Shown: piece after piece, positions 46,821 to 55,737 of the stretch
Position numbering within the stretch: the stretch's first letter is position 1
Layout: each line of letters begins with the position of its first letter
Assembly: GCF_014205295.1 (NCBI RefSeq)
Contig: NZ_JACHNF010000001.1
Span: 2,046,001-2,110,000, forward strand
DNA from: Kribbella solani
GTDB taxonomy: Bacteria > Actinomycetota > Actinomycetes > Propionibacteriales > Kribbellaceae
DNA length: 64,000 nt
Reading direction: 5' to 3'
The notes under the pieces: model-generated
Seen by the model: the letters and a program-made list of their open reading frames with translations, nothing else
Databases searched by the model: none
Told to the model about the DNA's origin: nothing
Position numbers and translations under genes: made by a program

Positions 46821-47696
46821 TCACGATCCCCATTTCCGGTTGAGCCAGCGGCGGACCAGTGGTGGGACCACCCAGGAGTACACGCAGAATGCCAGCCAGA
46901 TCATCGCGAACGCGAACGACAGCGGCGCCAGGCCGGCCGCGCGGAGGCCGTAGATGACCGCGACCGCGCCGATCCAGACGATCAGCGGATTGATCCGGGC
47001 GAACGGGCGCAGCGGACGCATCAGCGGGTGGTTGATCAGCTTCGCCTCGCGGGCGGCGGCGCGCAGGTCCGGGTCGCCGGGATGGGAGGCGGCCGCGGAG
47101 GCGAGCGACGTGTACCCGGAGCGCGGATCGCCGGTCAGCATCGCCGCCGTACCGTGCAGCGCCCGCGCGTTCGGGTCCTCGGGATCGTGCGACAGCGCCT
47201 CGGCACTGTGCCGGTGCATGTCACGGTCGTTGCCGAGCGCAAACGCCACCTGCGCGCGGGCCGCGGACACCGCCGCGCTCTCCGGCGCGTGCGACGCGGC
47301 CCGCTCGACCAGCGCGCTCGCCTTCTGCGCCTGGCCCGCGGTCAGGCACACCAGCGCGTAGCCGATCAGCAGATCCGGGTCGTTCGGGTCCAGGCTCAGC
47401 CCCTGCAGGAACGCCGCCTCCGCCTCGGGCAGGCGGCCCTCCGACCGGAGCGCCGAGCCGAGGATGTGCAGCATCCCGAGGAACGGGCCGTGCAGCGCAA
47501 GACCATCCCGGAGTACGTCGATGGCCTCCTGGTTCCGGTCGAGCGAATGCAACGCGGCACCACGGAACAAGTACGCCCGGTAGTCCAGCGCTGCCTCGCC
47601 GGTCAGCCCCTGGAGCTCGTCCAGGGTCCGCTCCGGGTGGCCGATCCGCAGCCAGTGGCCGGCCATCCGCAGGCGGGCCTCGGTCGGTTCGCTCAC
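46821..47696 (-). CDS. TPR-repeat protein with C-terminal membrane hairpin
   Basis: A 291-residue protein made of about five TPR units (AALDYRAYLFRGAALHSLDR, PLFLGMLHILGSALRSEGR-like, DLLIGYALVCLTAGQAQKA, and so on) followed by two membrane helices (about 232-250 and 255-275) and a basic tail. It would anchor partners at the membrane. GTG at 47696 overlaps the upstream stop (GTGA); the next gene is the AAA+ ATPase. Confidence 0.8.
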   Translation of the reverse strand: MSEPTEARLRMAGHWLRIGHPERTLDELQGLTGEAALDYRAYLFRGAALHSLDRNQEAIDVLRDGLALHGPFLGMLHILGSALRSEGRLPEAEAAFLQGLSLDPNDPDLLIGYALVCLTAGQAQKASALVERAASHAPESAAVSAARAQVAFALGNDRDMHRHSAEALSHDPEDPNARALHGTAAMLTGDPRSGYTSLASAAASHPGDPDLRAAAREAKLINHPLMRPLRPFARINPLIVWIGAVAVIYGLRAAGLAPLSFAFAMIWLAFCVYSWVVPPLVRRWLNRKWGS

Positions 47697-48136
47697 AACA
47701 CCACCATCACCAGGATCAGTACCTCGACCAGCGCGCCGCCGACCGTCGCCGCGATCCCGACCACCCACAGCGAGCGGTATTCGGAACCGCGGAGCTGGAA
47801 CGCGCGATCCATCGGCCGCTGCAGCCGCAGCTGGGCTATGCAGCAGACGACCGCGACCACCCGCGTCAGCACCCGCAGCTCCGTGGTCACCCCGGAGTCG
47901 TCCGCGAGCAGGGCGACGATCCCGATCACCGCGGCCAGACCGCCGAGCCCGGACAACAGGATCAGCCTGCGCTTCGCCGCGTCCACGCCCAGCCGGCCCG
48001 CGTTCAGGTACGCGACGACCGTCGACGCGATCACGCCACCGAAGAACGCCACGTACGTCTGCGACATCAGCCGCCACGGGCGTACGGTCAGGTCCACGCC
48101 GGTGCCGATGGTCGGGCGCAGAAGATCGTCCGGCAT
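47693..48136 (-). CDS. Small multi-pass membrane protein upstream of TPR/AAA+ genes
   Basis: A 147-residue protein with four likely membrane segments (VAFFGGVIASTVVAYL, LILLSGLGGLAAVIGIVAL, LTRVVAVVCCIAQL and WVVGIAATVGGALVEVLILV). The family is not recognised. GAGGAG lies 4 bases before the ATG. It overlaps the TPR gene and forms a three-gene unit with it and the ATPase. Confidence 0.72.
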   Translation of the reverse strand: MPDDLLRPTIGTGVDLTVRPWRLMSQTYVAFFGGVIASTVVAYLNAGRLGVDAAKRRLILLSGLGGLAAVIGIVALLADDSGVTTELRVLTRVVAVVCCIAQLRLQRPMDRAFQLRGSEYRSLWVVGIAATVGGALVEVLILVMVVL

Positions 48137-48184
48137 CGGGCTCCTCGTGTCGCGTGGGGGGCACTGTACAGCTCGCGCAGTGTA

Positions 48185-48190
48185 TAGCCT
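48185..48190 (+). promoter_or_regulatory. -10 element of the HIT gene, leaderless start
   Basis: TAGCCT lies 6 bases before the ATG at 48197. A GTG at 48191 in the same frame is less likely because it falls before the expected transcript start. Confidence 0.4.
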
Positions 48191-48196
48191 GTGGCG

Positions 48197-48604
48197 ATGA
48201 GCGAGAACTGCATCTTCTGCGGGATCGTGGCCGGCACCATCCCCTCGACCCGGGTCGAGGAGACCGACCGGGCGATCGCGTTCATGGACATCTCCCCGGC
48301 AACCCCCGGGCACCTGCTGGTGGTCCCGCGTACGCACTCCACCGATCTCCGCGAAGCAGCGGCCGAGGACCTGACCGCGGTGACCCTGCTCGCACAGTCT
48401 CTGATCGGCCGGGTGATCGACCGGCTCCCGGAGGCCACCGGCGCCAACCTGCTCAGCTGTATCGGGGCGGACGCGTGGCAGTCGGTCTTCCACACCCACC
48501 TGCATGTGATCCCCCGCTACCCGAATGACCCGATGGTGCTGCCGTGGAAGCCGGAGGCGGGCGATCTGGACGAGATCAACGCGGTACACGCCAAGCTGAT
48601 CTAG
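48197..48604 (+). CDS. HIT-family hydrolase
   Basis: A small nucleotide hydrolase/transferase of 135 residues. It has the zinc-like CIFCGIV start (residues about 5-11) and the histidine triad HTHLHVIPR (about 99-107). HIT proteins split nucleoside phosphoramidates or dinucleotides. The transcript is probably leaderless. It shares CTAG at its stop with the convergent pimA gene. A second, longer HIT protein is at 52287-52859. Confidence 0.9.
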   Translation: MSENCIFCGIVAGTIPSTRVEETDRAIAFMDISPATPGHLLVVPRTHSTDLREAAAEDLTAVTLLAQSLIGRVIDRLPEATGANLLSCIGADAWQSVFHTHLHVIPRYPNDPMVLPWKPEAGDLDEINAVHAKLI

Positions 48605-49698
48605 CGCGCCACCAGCTCGTACACCGAGAGCAGCTCCGGTAGCAGCGCCGACCAGTCGTAGCGCGGCACTGCAGCCAGCCCGGCGGACAGCAGTTCTTCC
48701 CGCTCGGCCGGCCGCCGGAGCAGCCGCAGAGCGCGCGCGGCCAGTTCACCAGAGTCGCCCGGGTCGAACAGCTCCCCCAGCCGGCCACCGTCCAGCACCT
48801 GCCGGAACGCTGCCAGGTCGCTGGCAAGCACTGGTGCACCAGCCGCCATCGCCTCCAACAGCACGATGCCGAAGCTCTCCCCGCCGAGGTGCGGTGCGAC
48901 GTACACGTCAGAACCGGCCAGCATGTCGGCGCGCGCCTCATCGTCGATCGCACCGAGGAACAGCACGCGGTCGCGGTACCGGGCCGGTAGCGACCGCCGC
49001 GCCTCGTCCGCCTGCCCCGCGCCGGCCACCAGTACCTTCAGCCCGGGGCGCTCCGCCAGCAGCGCCGGCACGGCGTCCAGGAGTACGCCGAGGCCCTTGC
49101 GCGGCTCGTCCAGCCGCCCGAGGAAGCTGATCGTCCCGTCCTCGCCCATCCACTCCGAGCGCGGACTGCCCTTGAAGCGGGACGTGTACAGGCCGTTCGG
49201 GATCACCACCGCCTCGCCACCGATGTGCTGCACCATCATCGAGCGGGCGTTCTCACTGACGGCGATCCGGGCGTCGATCTTCTCCAGCGCCGGCCGCAGC
49301 AGGCTGGACGCGGCGCTCATCGCCCGGGACCGGACCTGCCAGGTGTGGAAGGTCGCGACGAACGGCCCGTCGGAGGACCAGAGCGCGATGATCGACGCGC
49401 TCGGCGTGGTCGGCTCGTGCACGTGCACCACGTCGAAGCCGCCGTCGGCGAGCCAGCTCTTCACCCGCGCCGCGGTCCGCGGGCCGAACGTCACCCGCGC
49501 CACCGACCCGTTGTACGGCACGCCGACCGCCCGCCCGGACGAGACCACGTACGGCGGGACCGCGTCGGTGTCGTCGACCGGCGCCAGCACCGAGATGTCG
49601 TGACCGAGCGAGAGCAGCGCCTCGGCCAGGTCGCGGACGTGGTTCTGCACCCCGCCGGGCGTGCCCAGCGAGTACGGGCAGACCACGCCGATCCTCAC
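48601..49698 (-). CDS. pimA: Phosphatidylinositol alpha-mannosyltransferase
   Basis: GT4 enzyme that adds the first mannose from GDP-mannose to phosphatidylinositol on the inner membrane face. The 365 residues show the N-terminal GTPGGVQNHVRDLAEAL loop (about 12-28), VVHVHEPTTPS (about 89-99), SFLGRLDEPRKGLGVLLDA (about 190-208) and the donor site HLGGESFGIVLLEAMAAG (about 268-285) with the EX7E pattern. GTG start. It follows the acyltransferase and synthase genes, as in mycobacteria. Confidence 0.92.
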   Translation of the reverse strand: MRIGVVCPYSLGTPGGVQNHVRDLAEALLSLGHDISVLAPVDDTDAVPPYVVSSGRAVGVPYNGSVARVTFGPRTAARVKSWLADGGFDVVHVHEPTTPSASIIALWSSDGPFVATFHTWQVRSRAMSAASSLLRPALEKIDARIAVSENARSMMVQHIGGEAVVIPNGLYTSRFKGSPRSEWMGEDGTISFLGRLDEPRKGLGVLLDAVPALLAERPGLKVLVAGAGQADEARRSLPARYRDRVLFLGAIDDEARADMLAGSDVYVAPHLGGESFGIVLLEAMAAGAPVLASDLAAFRQVLDGGRLGELFDPGDSGELAARALRLLRRPAEREELLSAGLAAVPRYDWSALLPELLSVYELVAR

Positions 49699-49722
49699 GG
49701 GACAATTGTCCCTCGGTGGTTG

Positions 49723-50586
49723 CTAGTTCAGGAAAATCCGTTGCAGCATGTGCCAGTCCCGCGGGTGCGCGGCGATCCCGATCGCGAACGCGTCGGCACA
49801 GCGCTGGGTCATCTCGGCCGCGGTGTCCGGCTCGATGGTGTCGTGGAAGGTGATGACGAGCTCCGGCCCGTCGTAGTGCAGGGTCGCCGGGATCAGCGGC
49901 GCGCCGGTCTTCAGGCTCAGCGCGGCCGGGCCGACCGGCATCCGGGACGGTTGGCCGAAGAACGTGACGGGTACGCCGCGCTCGGACAGGTCCCGGTCGG
50001 CTACCAGGCAGACGAAACCGCCCGCACGCAGGCGATCCGCCAGTACGCCGGTGACGTCCTGGTCGCTGCCGGTCAGCGGGAGCACTTCCATGCCGAGCCG
50101 TTTGCGGTACTCGATGAAGCGGTCGAACAGAGATTCCGGTTGCAGGCGTTCGGCGACGGTCGACACCGGCATGCCGGTCAGTCCGGCCCAGGCGCCCGCG
50201 TGGTCATAGTTGGCCAGGTGTGGCAGCGCGCAGATGACGCCTCGTCCGGCCGCGTGGGCGTCGCGGAGCAGTTTCTCGTTGACCGTGCGTACGCGCCCGA
50301 CGACCTCCGCGTCGGTCCACTCGGGCAGGCGGAAGGCTTCCTGCCAGTAGCGCAGGTACGAGCGCATGCCCGCGCGGGTGAGGTCGTCCAGCTCGGCGTC
50401 GGTGGCGTCCGGGCAGACGATGGCGAGGTTGCCACGCAGCCGCCGTACGCCCCGGCCGTTGCGGCGGTAGGTGCGGTCGGCGGCTTGCCGGAAGAGCCAG
50501 CTGACAGTGCTTTCGGGCAGCCTGCGGACCAGGGTCCAGGCGAGCGCGAAAGCCAGGTCGACCGCCCGGTGCCTCAGACCGTCCAT
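49723..50586 (-). CDS. Phosphatidylinositol mannoside acyltransferase (PatA/LpxL family)
   Basis: Acylates a mannose of PIM. The 287 residues belong to the lysophospholipid/lipid A acyltransferase family, with the HLANYDHAGAW motif (HX4D, about residues 122-132), a membrane-associating N-terminus and the conserved VCLVADRDLSERGVPVTFFG segment. The ATG at 50586 is 2 bases past the stop of the phosphatidyltransferase gene. The next gene is pimA. Confidence 0.9.
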   Translation of the reverse strand: MDGLRHRAVDLAFALAWTLVRRLPESTVSWLFRQAADRTYRRNGRGVRRLRGNLAIVCPDATDAELDDLTRAGMRSYLRYWQEAFRLPEWTDAEVVGRVRTVNEKLLRDAHAAGRGVICALPHLANYDHAGAWAGLTGMPVSTVAERLQPESLFDRFIEYRKRLGMEVLPLTGSDQDVTGVLADRLRAGGFVCLVADRDLSERGVPVTFFGQPSRMPVGPAALSLKTGAPLIPATLHYDGPELVITFHDTIEPDTAAEMTQRCADAFAIGIAAHPRDWHMLQRIFLN

Positions 50587-50588
50587 CG

Positions 50589-51248
50589 TCAGTCGGTCTT
50601 CGGCTCCGCCGGCGGGGTGTCGAGCCCGGCGTTCGCGGGGTCGGCCAGCACCTGCTTGCGGACCGACAGCGAACGCTGGACGACGGTGATTGTGCTCGCC
50701 GCCGCGACGTACCAGATCACCAGCTCGAGCAGGATCGGCAGGTTCAGCAGGTCGGAGAAGAAGGCCAGAATCAGCGTGAAGACCAGCCGGTCGGCCCGCT
50801 CGGCCAGCCCGCCGCTCGCCTTCAGCCCGAGGCTCTCCGCCTTGGCTCGCGCGTACGAGGTGACGGCGCCCATCACCAGCGCCCACAGCGTGACGGCGGC
50901 CATCAGGGTCGAGTCACCGGCCCGCGAGTTCGCGTAGTACAGCACCAGGCCGCCGTAGATCGCGCCGTCGGCGATCCGGTCCAGCGTCGAGTCGAGGAAC
51001 GACCCCCACTTCGACGACGTACCCGAGGTCCGGGCCATGTAGCCGTCGATCAGGTCCGAGAAGACGAAACAGGTGATCACCACCACGCCGATCCAGAGCT
51101 GACCGCGTGGGAAGAAGATCAGCGCTCCGGCGGACACACCGATGGTGCCGACCAGCGTGACCATGTCGGCACTCACGCCGAGCTTGAGCAGGAGGGTGGC
51201 GATCGGCGTGATCACCTTGGTCCAGAACTGCCGGAATCTGTTAAGCAT
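50589..51248 (-). CDS. pgsA: CDP-alcohol phosphatidyltransferase (phosphatidylinositol phosphate synthase)
   Basis: Makes phosphatidylinositol phosphate from CDP-diacylglycerol and inositol phosphate. The 219-residue membrane enzyme has the full family motif DGYMAR..G..LD..LDR (DG-x2-AR-x8-G-x3-D-x3-D, about 66-88) and five to six helices. The start at 51248 has no ribosome site; TACGAT lies 9 bases upstream. It begins the pgsA-patA-pimA unit. Confidence 0.88.
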   Translation of the reverse strand: MLNRFRQFWTKVITPIATLLLKLGVSADMVTLVGTIGVSAGALIFFPRGQLWIGVVVITCFVFSDLIDGYMARTSGTSSKWGSFLDSTLDRIADGAIYGGLVLYYANSRAGDSTLMAAVTLWALVMGAVTSYARAKAESLGLKASGGLAERADRLVFTLILAFFSDLLNLPILLELVIWYVAAASTITVVQRSLSVRKQVLADPANAGLDTPPAEPKTD

Positions 51249-51362
51249 GGCGACGCGATCGTAGTCCAGCCAGATCACCATCCGGTGACAGGCTCCCCGC
51301 CGCGGCCAACTTTCCGGTCCAGACCAGCATCCAATCTCCATTCACACAGTGGAGGGGGAACC

Positions 51363-52286
51363 ATGAACACCTGGACCAAGTACTCCGGCCTGCTGGCGGT
51401 CGGCGTACTCACGACTGGGCTGCTGCAGGCGACGCCTGCGACGGCGGCCCAGTACACGACGACGGCGACGGCCTGCCGGATCTCGGCCGGCGCGATGACC
51501 GCTCAGGGCGACCACCGGATTCAGACCTTCGCCGCGACCAAGCCGATCACCCGGACCGAGAACCGGACGGTCGCGAAAGGCCTCTGGCCGGCCGGACTGG
51601 TACGGCTGAGCAGCAGCTGGTTCAAAGGACGCGGCGCCGAGAATCCAGACATCGGCCATCACGGGCTGGTGGTCGACACGCAGAACACCCTGTACGACGG
51701 GCAGTACGCGATCACCAGCAACGGCGGGCTGTACCCGCACTGGGAACGGATCGGCGGCGGCTGGGGTGGGTACCGCGCGATCGAGCGATCGCAGGTGCTG
51801 CTGTCGCCGACAACCGAGCGGCAGACGGCGTACGGCCTGGCGGGCGACGGCACCTTGCACCGGTGGAACATCACGTCCACCGGCGGCCGGCAGTCCTGGA
51901 AGCCGAGCGGGACGGCCGGTGGGTACGCGGGGGTGAAGAGCATGGCGCTGATCAGTCAGACCAAGACGTACGACACGTTCCTGATGAACGGGAAGGACGG
52001 CGCGCTGCTGACCGTACACATCCCGACGACATCGCCGATGAAGCCAGTGGTGAAGAAGGTCAGGACCGCCACGTGGCAGGGCTTCGAGGCGATGATGGGC
52101 GCCCGGTGCGGCACCAACGGCACGCTGCTACTCGGCATCGACAAGGACACCGGCGCCGGCTACCTGTACGCGGTCGGGCATGGCGCGACCGTGATCCAGG
52201 GCCTCGGCAAGGCACCGGGTACGTTCGCCGACCCGGTGCCGTTCGCCTGGCACGAGAACAGCGACCCGAAGCTGTTCGGTGAGTAA
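51363..52286 (+). CDS. Secreted protein of unknown function, beta-propeller-like
   Basis: A 307-residue exported protein with signal peptide (YSGLLAVGVLTTGLLQATPATA). The rest has repeated short segments such as TAYGLAGDGTLHRWNI, TFLMNGKDGALLTVHI and TLLLGIDKDTGAGYLYAV, suggesting a tachylectin-like beta-propeller. GGAGGGGG precedes the ATG. It lies on the opposite strand between pgsA and the HIT gene, where the mycobacterial cluster has nothing, so it is probably an insertion. Function unknown. Confidence 0.75.
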   Translation: MNTWTKYSGLLAVGVLTTGLLQATPATAAQYTTTATACRISAGAMTAQGDHRIQTFAATKPITRTENRTVAKGLWPAGLVRLSSSWFKGRGAENPDIGHHGLVVDTQNTLYDGQYAITSNGGLYPHWERIGGGWGGYRAIERSQVLLSPTTERQTAYGLAGDGTLHRWNITSTGGRQSWKPSGTAGGYAGVKSMALISQTKTYDTFLMNGKDGALLTVHIPTTSPMKPVVKKVRTATWQGFEAMMGARCGTNGTLLLGIDKDTGAGYLYAVGHGATVIQGLGKAPGTFADPVPFAWHENSDPKLFGE

Positions 52287-52859
52287 CTAGGGCCAGGACT
52301 TCGCGAGCAGGGCGCGGGTGTCGGACAGCAGTTGCGGCAGGACCTTCGTGTGCGCGATCGCGGGCATGAAGTTGGTGTCACCGGCCCAGCGCGGTACGAC
52401 GTGCTGGTGCAGGTGCGCGGCGATCCCGGCACCCGCGATCTCGCCCTGGTTCATGCCGATGTTGAAGCCGTGCGCGCCGGAGACGGTGCGTACGGCCTGC
52501 ATCGCCTGCTGGGTGAGCGTGGCGACATCGGCAACCTCCGCGCCGGACAGCTCGGTGTAGTCGGCCACATGCCGGTACGGCACGACCATCAGGTGACCCG
52601 GGTTGTACGGGTAGAGGTTGAGCACCGCGTACGCCGCCTCGCCCCGATGCACGATCAGCGCATCGGCGTCCGGCTGACTCGGAAGCCGGCAGAACGGGCA
52701 ACCCGATCCCGCCTCGGCGCTGGTCGGCTTGTTCTCACCCTCGATGTACGCCATCCGGTGCGGCGTCCACAACCGCATGAACGGATCCGGCACCCCGACC
52801 CCGTCCTGCCGCACCAACTCCTCCGGCTGGTACGGCGAGGCGGGACGGTCTTCGGTCAT
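52287..52859 (-). CDS. HIT-domain protein, Ap4A phosphorylase-like (Rv2613c type)
   Basis: A 190-residue HIT protein. CPFCRLP is the N-terminal metal-type pair (about 54-60), followed by [15 protein letters not shown] (about 83-97), and the triad [10 protein letters not shown] (about 148-157). The mycobacterial orthologue splits diadenosine tetraphosphate by phosphorolysis. It overlaps the thrS stop (ATGA), a link that makes sense because synthetases make Ap4A. Its stop abuts the convergent secreted-protein gene. Confidence 0.9.
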   Translation of the reverse strand: MTEDRPASPYQPEELVRQDGVGVPDPFMRLWTPHRMAYIEGENKPTSAEAGSGCPFCRLPSQPDADALIVHRGEAAYAVLNLYPYNPGHLMVVPYRHVADYTELSGAEVADVATLTQQAMQAVRTVSGAHGFNIGMNQGEIAGAGIAAHLHQHVVPRWAGDTNFMPAIAHTKVLPQLLSDTRALLAKSWP

Positions 52860-54877
52860 ACCTGGACGCGCTTCTTGACGGCCTCGACGATTTCGGCGAC
52901 GGCGGCCGCAATCGGTACGCCGTTCTTCTGGGTGCCGTCGCGGTACCGGAACGAGACCGAACCGGCGGCCATGTCCTCGTCACCGGCGATCAGCATGTAG
53001 GGCGTCTTGGCCCTCTGCGCGTTCCGGATCTTCTTCTGCATCCGGTCGTCGGAGGCGTCCACCTCGACCCGGATGCCTTCTGCCTTGAGCTGCTTGCCGA
53101 TCTCGAACAGGTAGTCGACGTGGCCGTCGGTGATCGGGATGCCGATCACCTGGACCGGCGCCAGCCAGGGCGGGAAGGCGCCGGCGTAGTGCTCGGTCAG
53201 CACCGCCACGAACCGCTCGATCGAACCGAACAAGGCCCGGTGGATCATCACCGGCCGCTGCCGGGAGCCGTCCGGCGCGGTGTACTCCAGCTCGAACCGC
53301 TCCGGCAGGTTGAAGTCCAGCTGGATCGTCGACATCTGCCAGGTCCGGCCGATCGCGTCCTTGGCCTGGACGGAGATCTTCGGGCCGTAGAAGGCCGCGC
53401 CGCCCGGATCCGGGACCAGCTCGAGACCGGAGCCCTCGGCAACCTCCCGGAGCGTCTCGGTCGCCTCCTCCCAGACCTCGTCGGAGCCGACGAACTTCTC
53501 CGGGTTCTTGGTGGACAGCTCGAGGTAGAAGTCGTCCAGACCGTAGTCGGCGAGCAGACCGAGCACGAACGTCAGCAGGTTCCGCAGCTCGTCGCGCATC
53601 TGCTCACGGGTGCAGTAGATGTGCGCGTCGTCCTGCGTGAACCCACGCGCCCGGGTCATCCCGTGCACCACACCGGACTTCTCCAGCCGGTACACGGTGC
53701 CGAACTCGAACAGCCGCAGCGGCAGCTCCCGGTACGAACGGCCCCGCGCGGCGAAGATCAGGTTGTGCATCGGGCAGTTCATCGGCTTCAGGTAGTAGTC
53801 CTGGCCCTGCTTGCGGATCTGCCCGTCCGCGCCACGCTCCTCGTCCAGGTGCATCGGCGGGTACATGCCGTCGGCGTACCAGTCCAGGTGGCCCGACGTC
53901 TCGAACAGCTGGCCCTTGGTGATGTGCGGCGAGTACACGAACTCGTAGTCGTCCTCGACGTGGCGCTGGCGGGAGTAGTCCTCCATCACCTTGCGCAGCA
54001 CGCCGCCCTTCGGATGGAACACCGCCAGCCCGGAGCCGATCTCGTCCGGGAAGCTGAACAGGTCGAGCTCCGTACCCAGCTTGCGGTGGTCGCGCTTGGC
54101 GGCCTCCTCCAGGCGGCTCAGGTACGCCTTCAGCTCGTCCCTGCTCTCCCAGGCGGTGCCGTAGATGCGCTGCAGCTGCGGGTTCTTCTCACTGCCCCGC
54201 CAGTACGCCGCGGCGGTCCGCATCAGTTTGAAGTTGCCCAGGTAGCCGGTGGCGGGCACGTGCGGCCCACGGCACAGGTCCTTCCAGGCGACGCTGTCAT
54301 CGCGGCGGATGTTGTCGTAGATGGTCAGCTCGCCACCGCCGACCTCGACACTCGCGCCCTCGGCCGCGTCCGCCGCGGAGCCCTTGATGCCGATCAGTTC
54401 GAGCTTGTAAGGCTCCTTGGCAAGCTCGGTGCGCGCGTCGTCGTCGGAGACCACCCGGCGGCTGAACCGCTGCCGCTCCTTGATGATCTGCTGCATCTTC
54501 TTCTCGAGCGTGGTCAGGTCCTCGGGCGTGAACGGGGTCTCGACGTCGAAGTCGTAGTAGAACCCGTTCTCCACCGGCGGGCCGATGCCGAGCTTGGCGT
54601 CCGGGAAGACTTCCTGGACCGCCTGCGCGAGGACGTGCGCGGTCGAGTGCCGGATGATCGCCCGGCCGTCCGCCGAGGCGGCCTTGACCGGCTCGATCCG
54701 GTCGCCGTCCGCGACCACCCGGGACAGGTCCCGCGGCTCACCGTTGACCCGGGCGGCGATGGCGGAGCGGTCCTGGCCGAAGATCCCGGCGAACAGCTCC
54801 CCGATCGTCGTCGTCTCGGTCACACTCCGCTCAGCCTCGCCCTCGACGCCGACCAGCTGGACCTTGACTTCCGACAC
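52856..54877 (-). CDS. thrS: Threonyl-tRNA synthetase, full length
   Basis: Charges tRNA-Thr. The 673 residues contain the TGS domain (about 1-60), the editing domain (about 65-240, with [16 protein letters not shown] and FEDLCRG-like PHVPATG), the class II core with zinc ligands in [18 protein letters not shown] and [13 protein letters not shown], and the anticodon domain from [15 protein letters not shown]. The GTG at 54877 is preferred over 54883 because GAGGAG lies 5 bases before it. It lacks the Thr leader seen at its short paralogue. Confidence 0.95.
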   Translation of the reverse strand: MSEVKVQLVGVEGEAERSVTETTTIGELFAGIFGQDRSAIAARVNGEPRDLSRVVADGDRIEPVKAASADGRAIIRHSTAHVLAQAVQEVFPDAKLGIGPPVENGFYYDFDVETPFTPEDLTTLEKKMQQIIKERQRFSRRVVSDDDARTELAKEPYKLELIGIKGSAADAAEGASVEVGGGELTIYDNIRRDDSVAWKDLCRGPHVPATGYLGNFKLMRTAAAYWRGSEKNPQLQRIYGTAWESRDELKAYLSRLEEAAKRDHRKLGTELDLFSFPDEIGSGLAVFHPKGGVLRKVMEDYSRQRHVEDDYEFVYSPHITKGQLFETSGHLDWYADGMYPPMHLDEERGADGQIRKQGQDYYLKPMNCPMHNLIFAARGRSYRELPLRLFEFGTVYRLEKSGVVHGMTRARGFTQDDAHIYCTREQMRDELRNLLTFVLGLLADYGLDDFYLELSTKNPEKFVGSDEVWEEATETLREVAEGSGLELVPDPGGAAFYGPKISVQAKDAIGRTWQMSTIQLDFNLPERFELEYTAPDGSRQRPVMIHRALFGSIERFVAVLTEHYAGAFPPWLAPVQVIGIPITDGHVDYLFEIGKQLKAEGIRVEVDASDDRMQKKIRNAQRAKTPYMLIAGDEDMAAGSVSFRYRDGTQKNGVPIAAAVAEIVEAVKKRVQV

Positions 54878-55012
54878 GTTCACTCCTCAGGTCTCGCCCG
54901 GCGGAAATGCCGGTCACGCACAGATGGTATCGACTGACCTGACGAAAGTAGGGGTCGGGACCAGCCGCTCGTCCGATGTGCCGACCTGCTCTCTCTTCAT
55001 AGGTTCGTTGCT

Positions 55013-55096
55013 ATGAGCGAGCGAAGCGAGGTCATCATCCAACACAGCGTGACTCGTGCCTCATCCGCGCCCGGAGCGAAGCGAGGACGTGGATGA
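55013..55096 (+). CDS. Leaderless short upstream ORF coupled to the DedA gene
   Basis: A 27-codon ORF, MSERSEVIIQHSVTRASSAP and on, whose TGA overlaps the DedA ATG (ATGA). TAGGTT lies 7 bases before its ATG, so it would start at the transcript end. It contains GAGCGAAGCGAGG twice (near 55020 and 55075). Likely a translation-coupling leader rather than a functional protein. Confidence 0.45.
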   Translation: MSERSEVIIQHSVTRASSAPGAKRGRG

Positions 55097-55737
55097 GTTC
55101 CGCGATCCTGCACTTCGCCGGGGAACTGATGTCTTCGTGGTGGATCTATCTCGCGCTGTGGGGGTTCGCGGCGCTGGACGGGTTCTTCCCGGCGGTCCCG
55201 AGCGAGACTCTCGTCGTCACGGCCGGTGTCTTCGCCGCGTCGACCGGCGAGCCGAACCTGTTCGCGGTGATCGCGGTCGCGGCGATCGGCGCGTTCATCG
55301 GCGACCACATCTCGTACGCGCTCGGGCGGGGTGCCGGTGGGCGGATGCTCGACCGGGTGAAACCGGGGACCAAGCGGCACAACGCCGTGATGTGGGCACG
55401 TACCGCACTCGCCGAGCGCGGCGGGCTCGTCCTCGTGGTCGCGCGGTACGTGCCTGGTGGCCGGACCGCCGTCACGCTGACGATGGGCTCGGTGCGGTAC
55501 CCGCTGCGCCGCTTCTCGCCGTACGCCGGCCTCGCGGCGATCAGCTGGGGCGTGTACTGCACGCTGGTCGGCTACATCGGCGGGAAGGCGTTCGAGGACA
55601 ACCCGTTGAAGGGCGTCATCCTCGGCATCGGCCTCGCCCTCGGCGTGACCCTGGTGGTCGAACTCGTCCGGCACCGCCTGAAGAAGAGTCAACCTAAGGT
55701 CGAGCCTGAGCCCGAGATGACCTCATCCCAAGCCTGA
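55093..55737 (+). CDS. DedA-family membrane protein
   Basis: DedA proteins are VTT-type membrane proteins involved in lipid carrier recycling and envelope homeostasis. The 214 residues contain the re-entrant loop FFPAVPSETLVVTAG (about 29-43), GDHISYALGRGAGGRML, and the family ARYVPGGRTAVTLTMGSVRYP segment (about 117-137), then two helices and a charged tail. The 3' end overlaps the convergent azoreductase gene by 49 bases. Confidence 0.9.
   Translation: MSSAILHFAGELMSSWWIYLALWGFAALDGFFPAVPSETLVVTAGVFAASTGEPNLFAVIAVAAIGAFIGDHISYALGRGAGGRMLDRVKPGTKRHNAVMWARTALAERGGLVLVVARYVPGGRTAVTLTMGSVRYPLRRFSPYAGLAAISWGVYCTLVGYIGGKAFEDNPLKGVILGIGLALGVTLVVELVRHRLKKSQPKVEPEPEMTSSQA

Noticed and set aside
54919..55001. 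A 28-codon minus-strand ORF with four Thr codons upstream of full-length thrS, as a second Thr leader
   Set aside because: Thr codons are scattered, and the likely thrS promoter (TACCAT, 54924-54929) lies downstream of most of the ORF, so the transcript would not include it.
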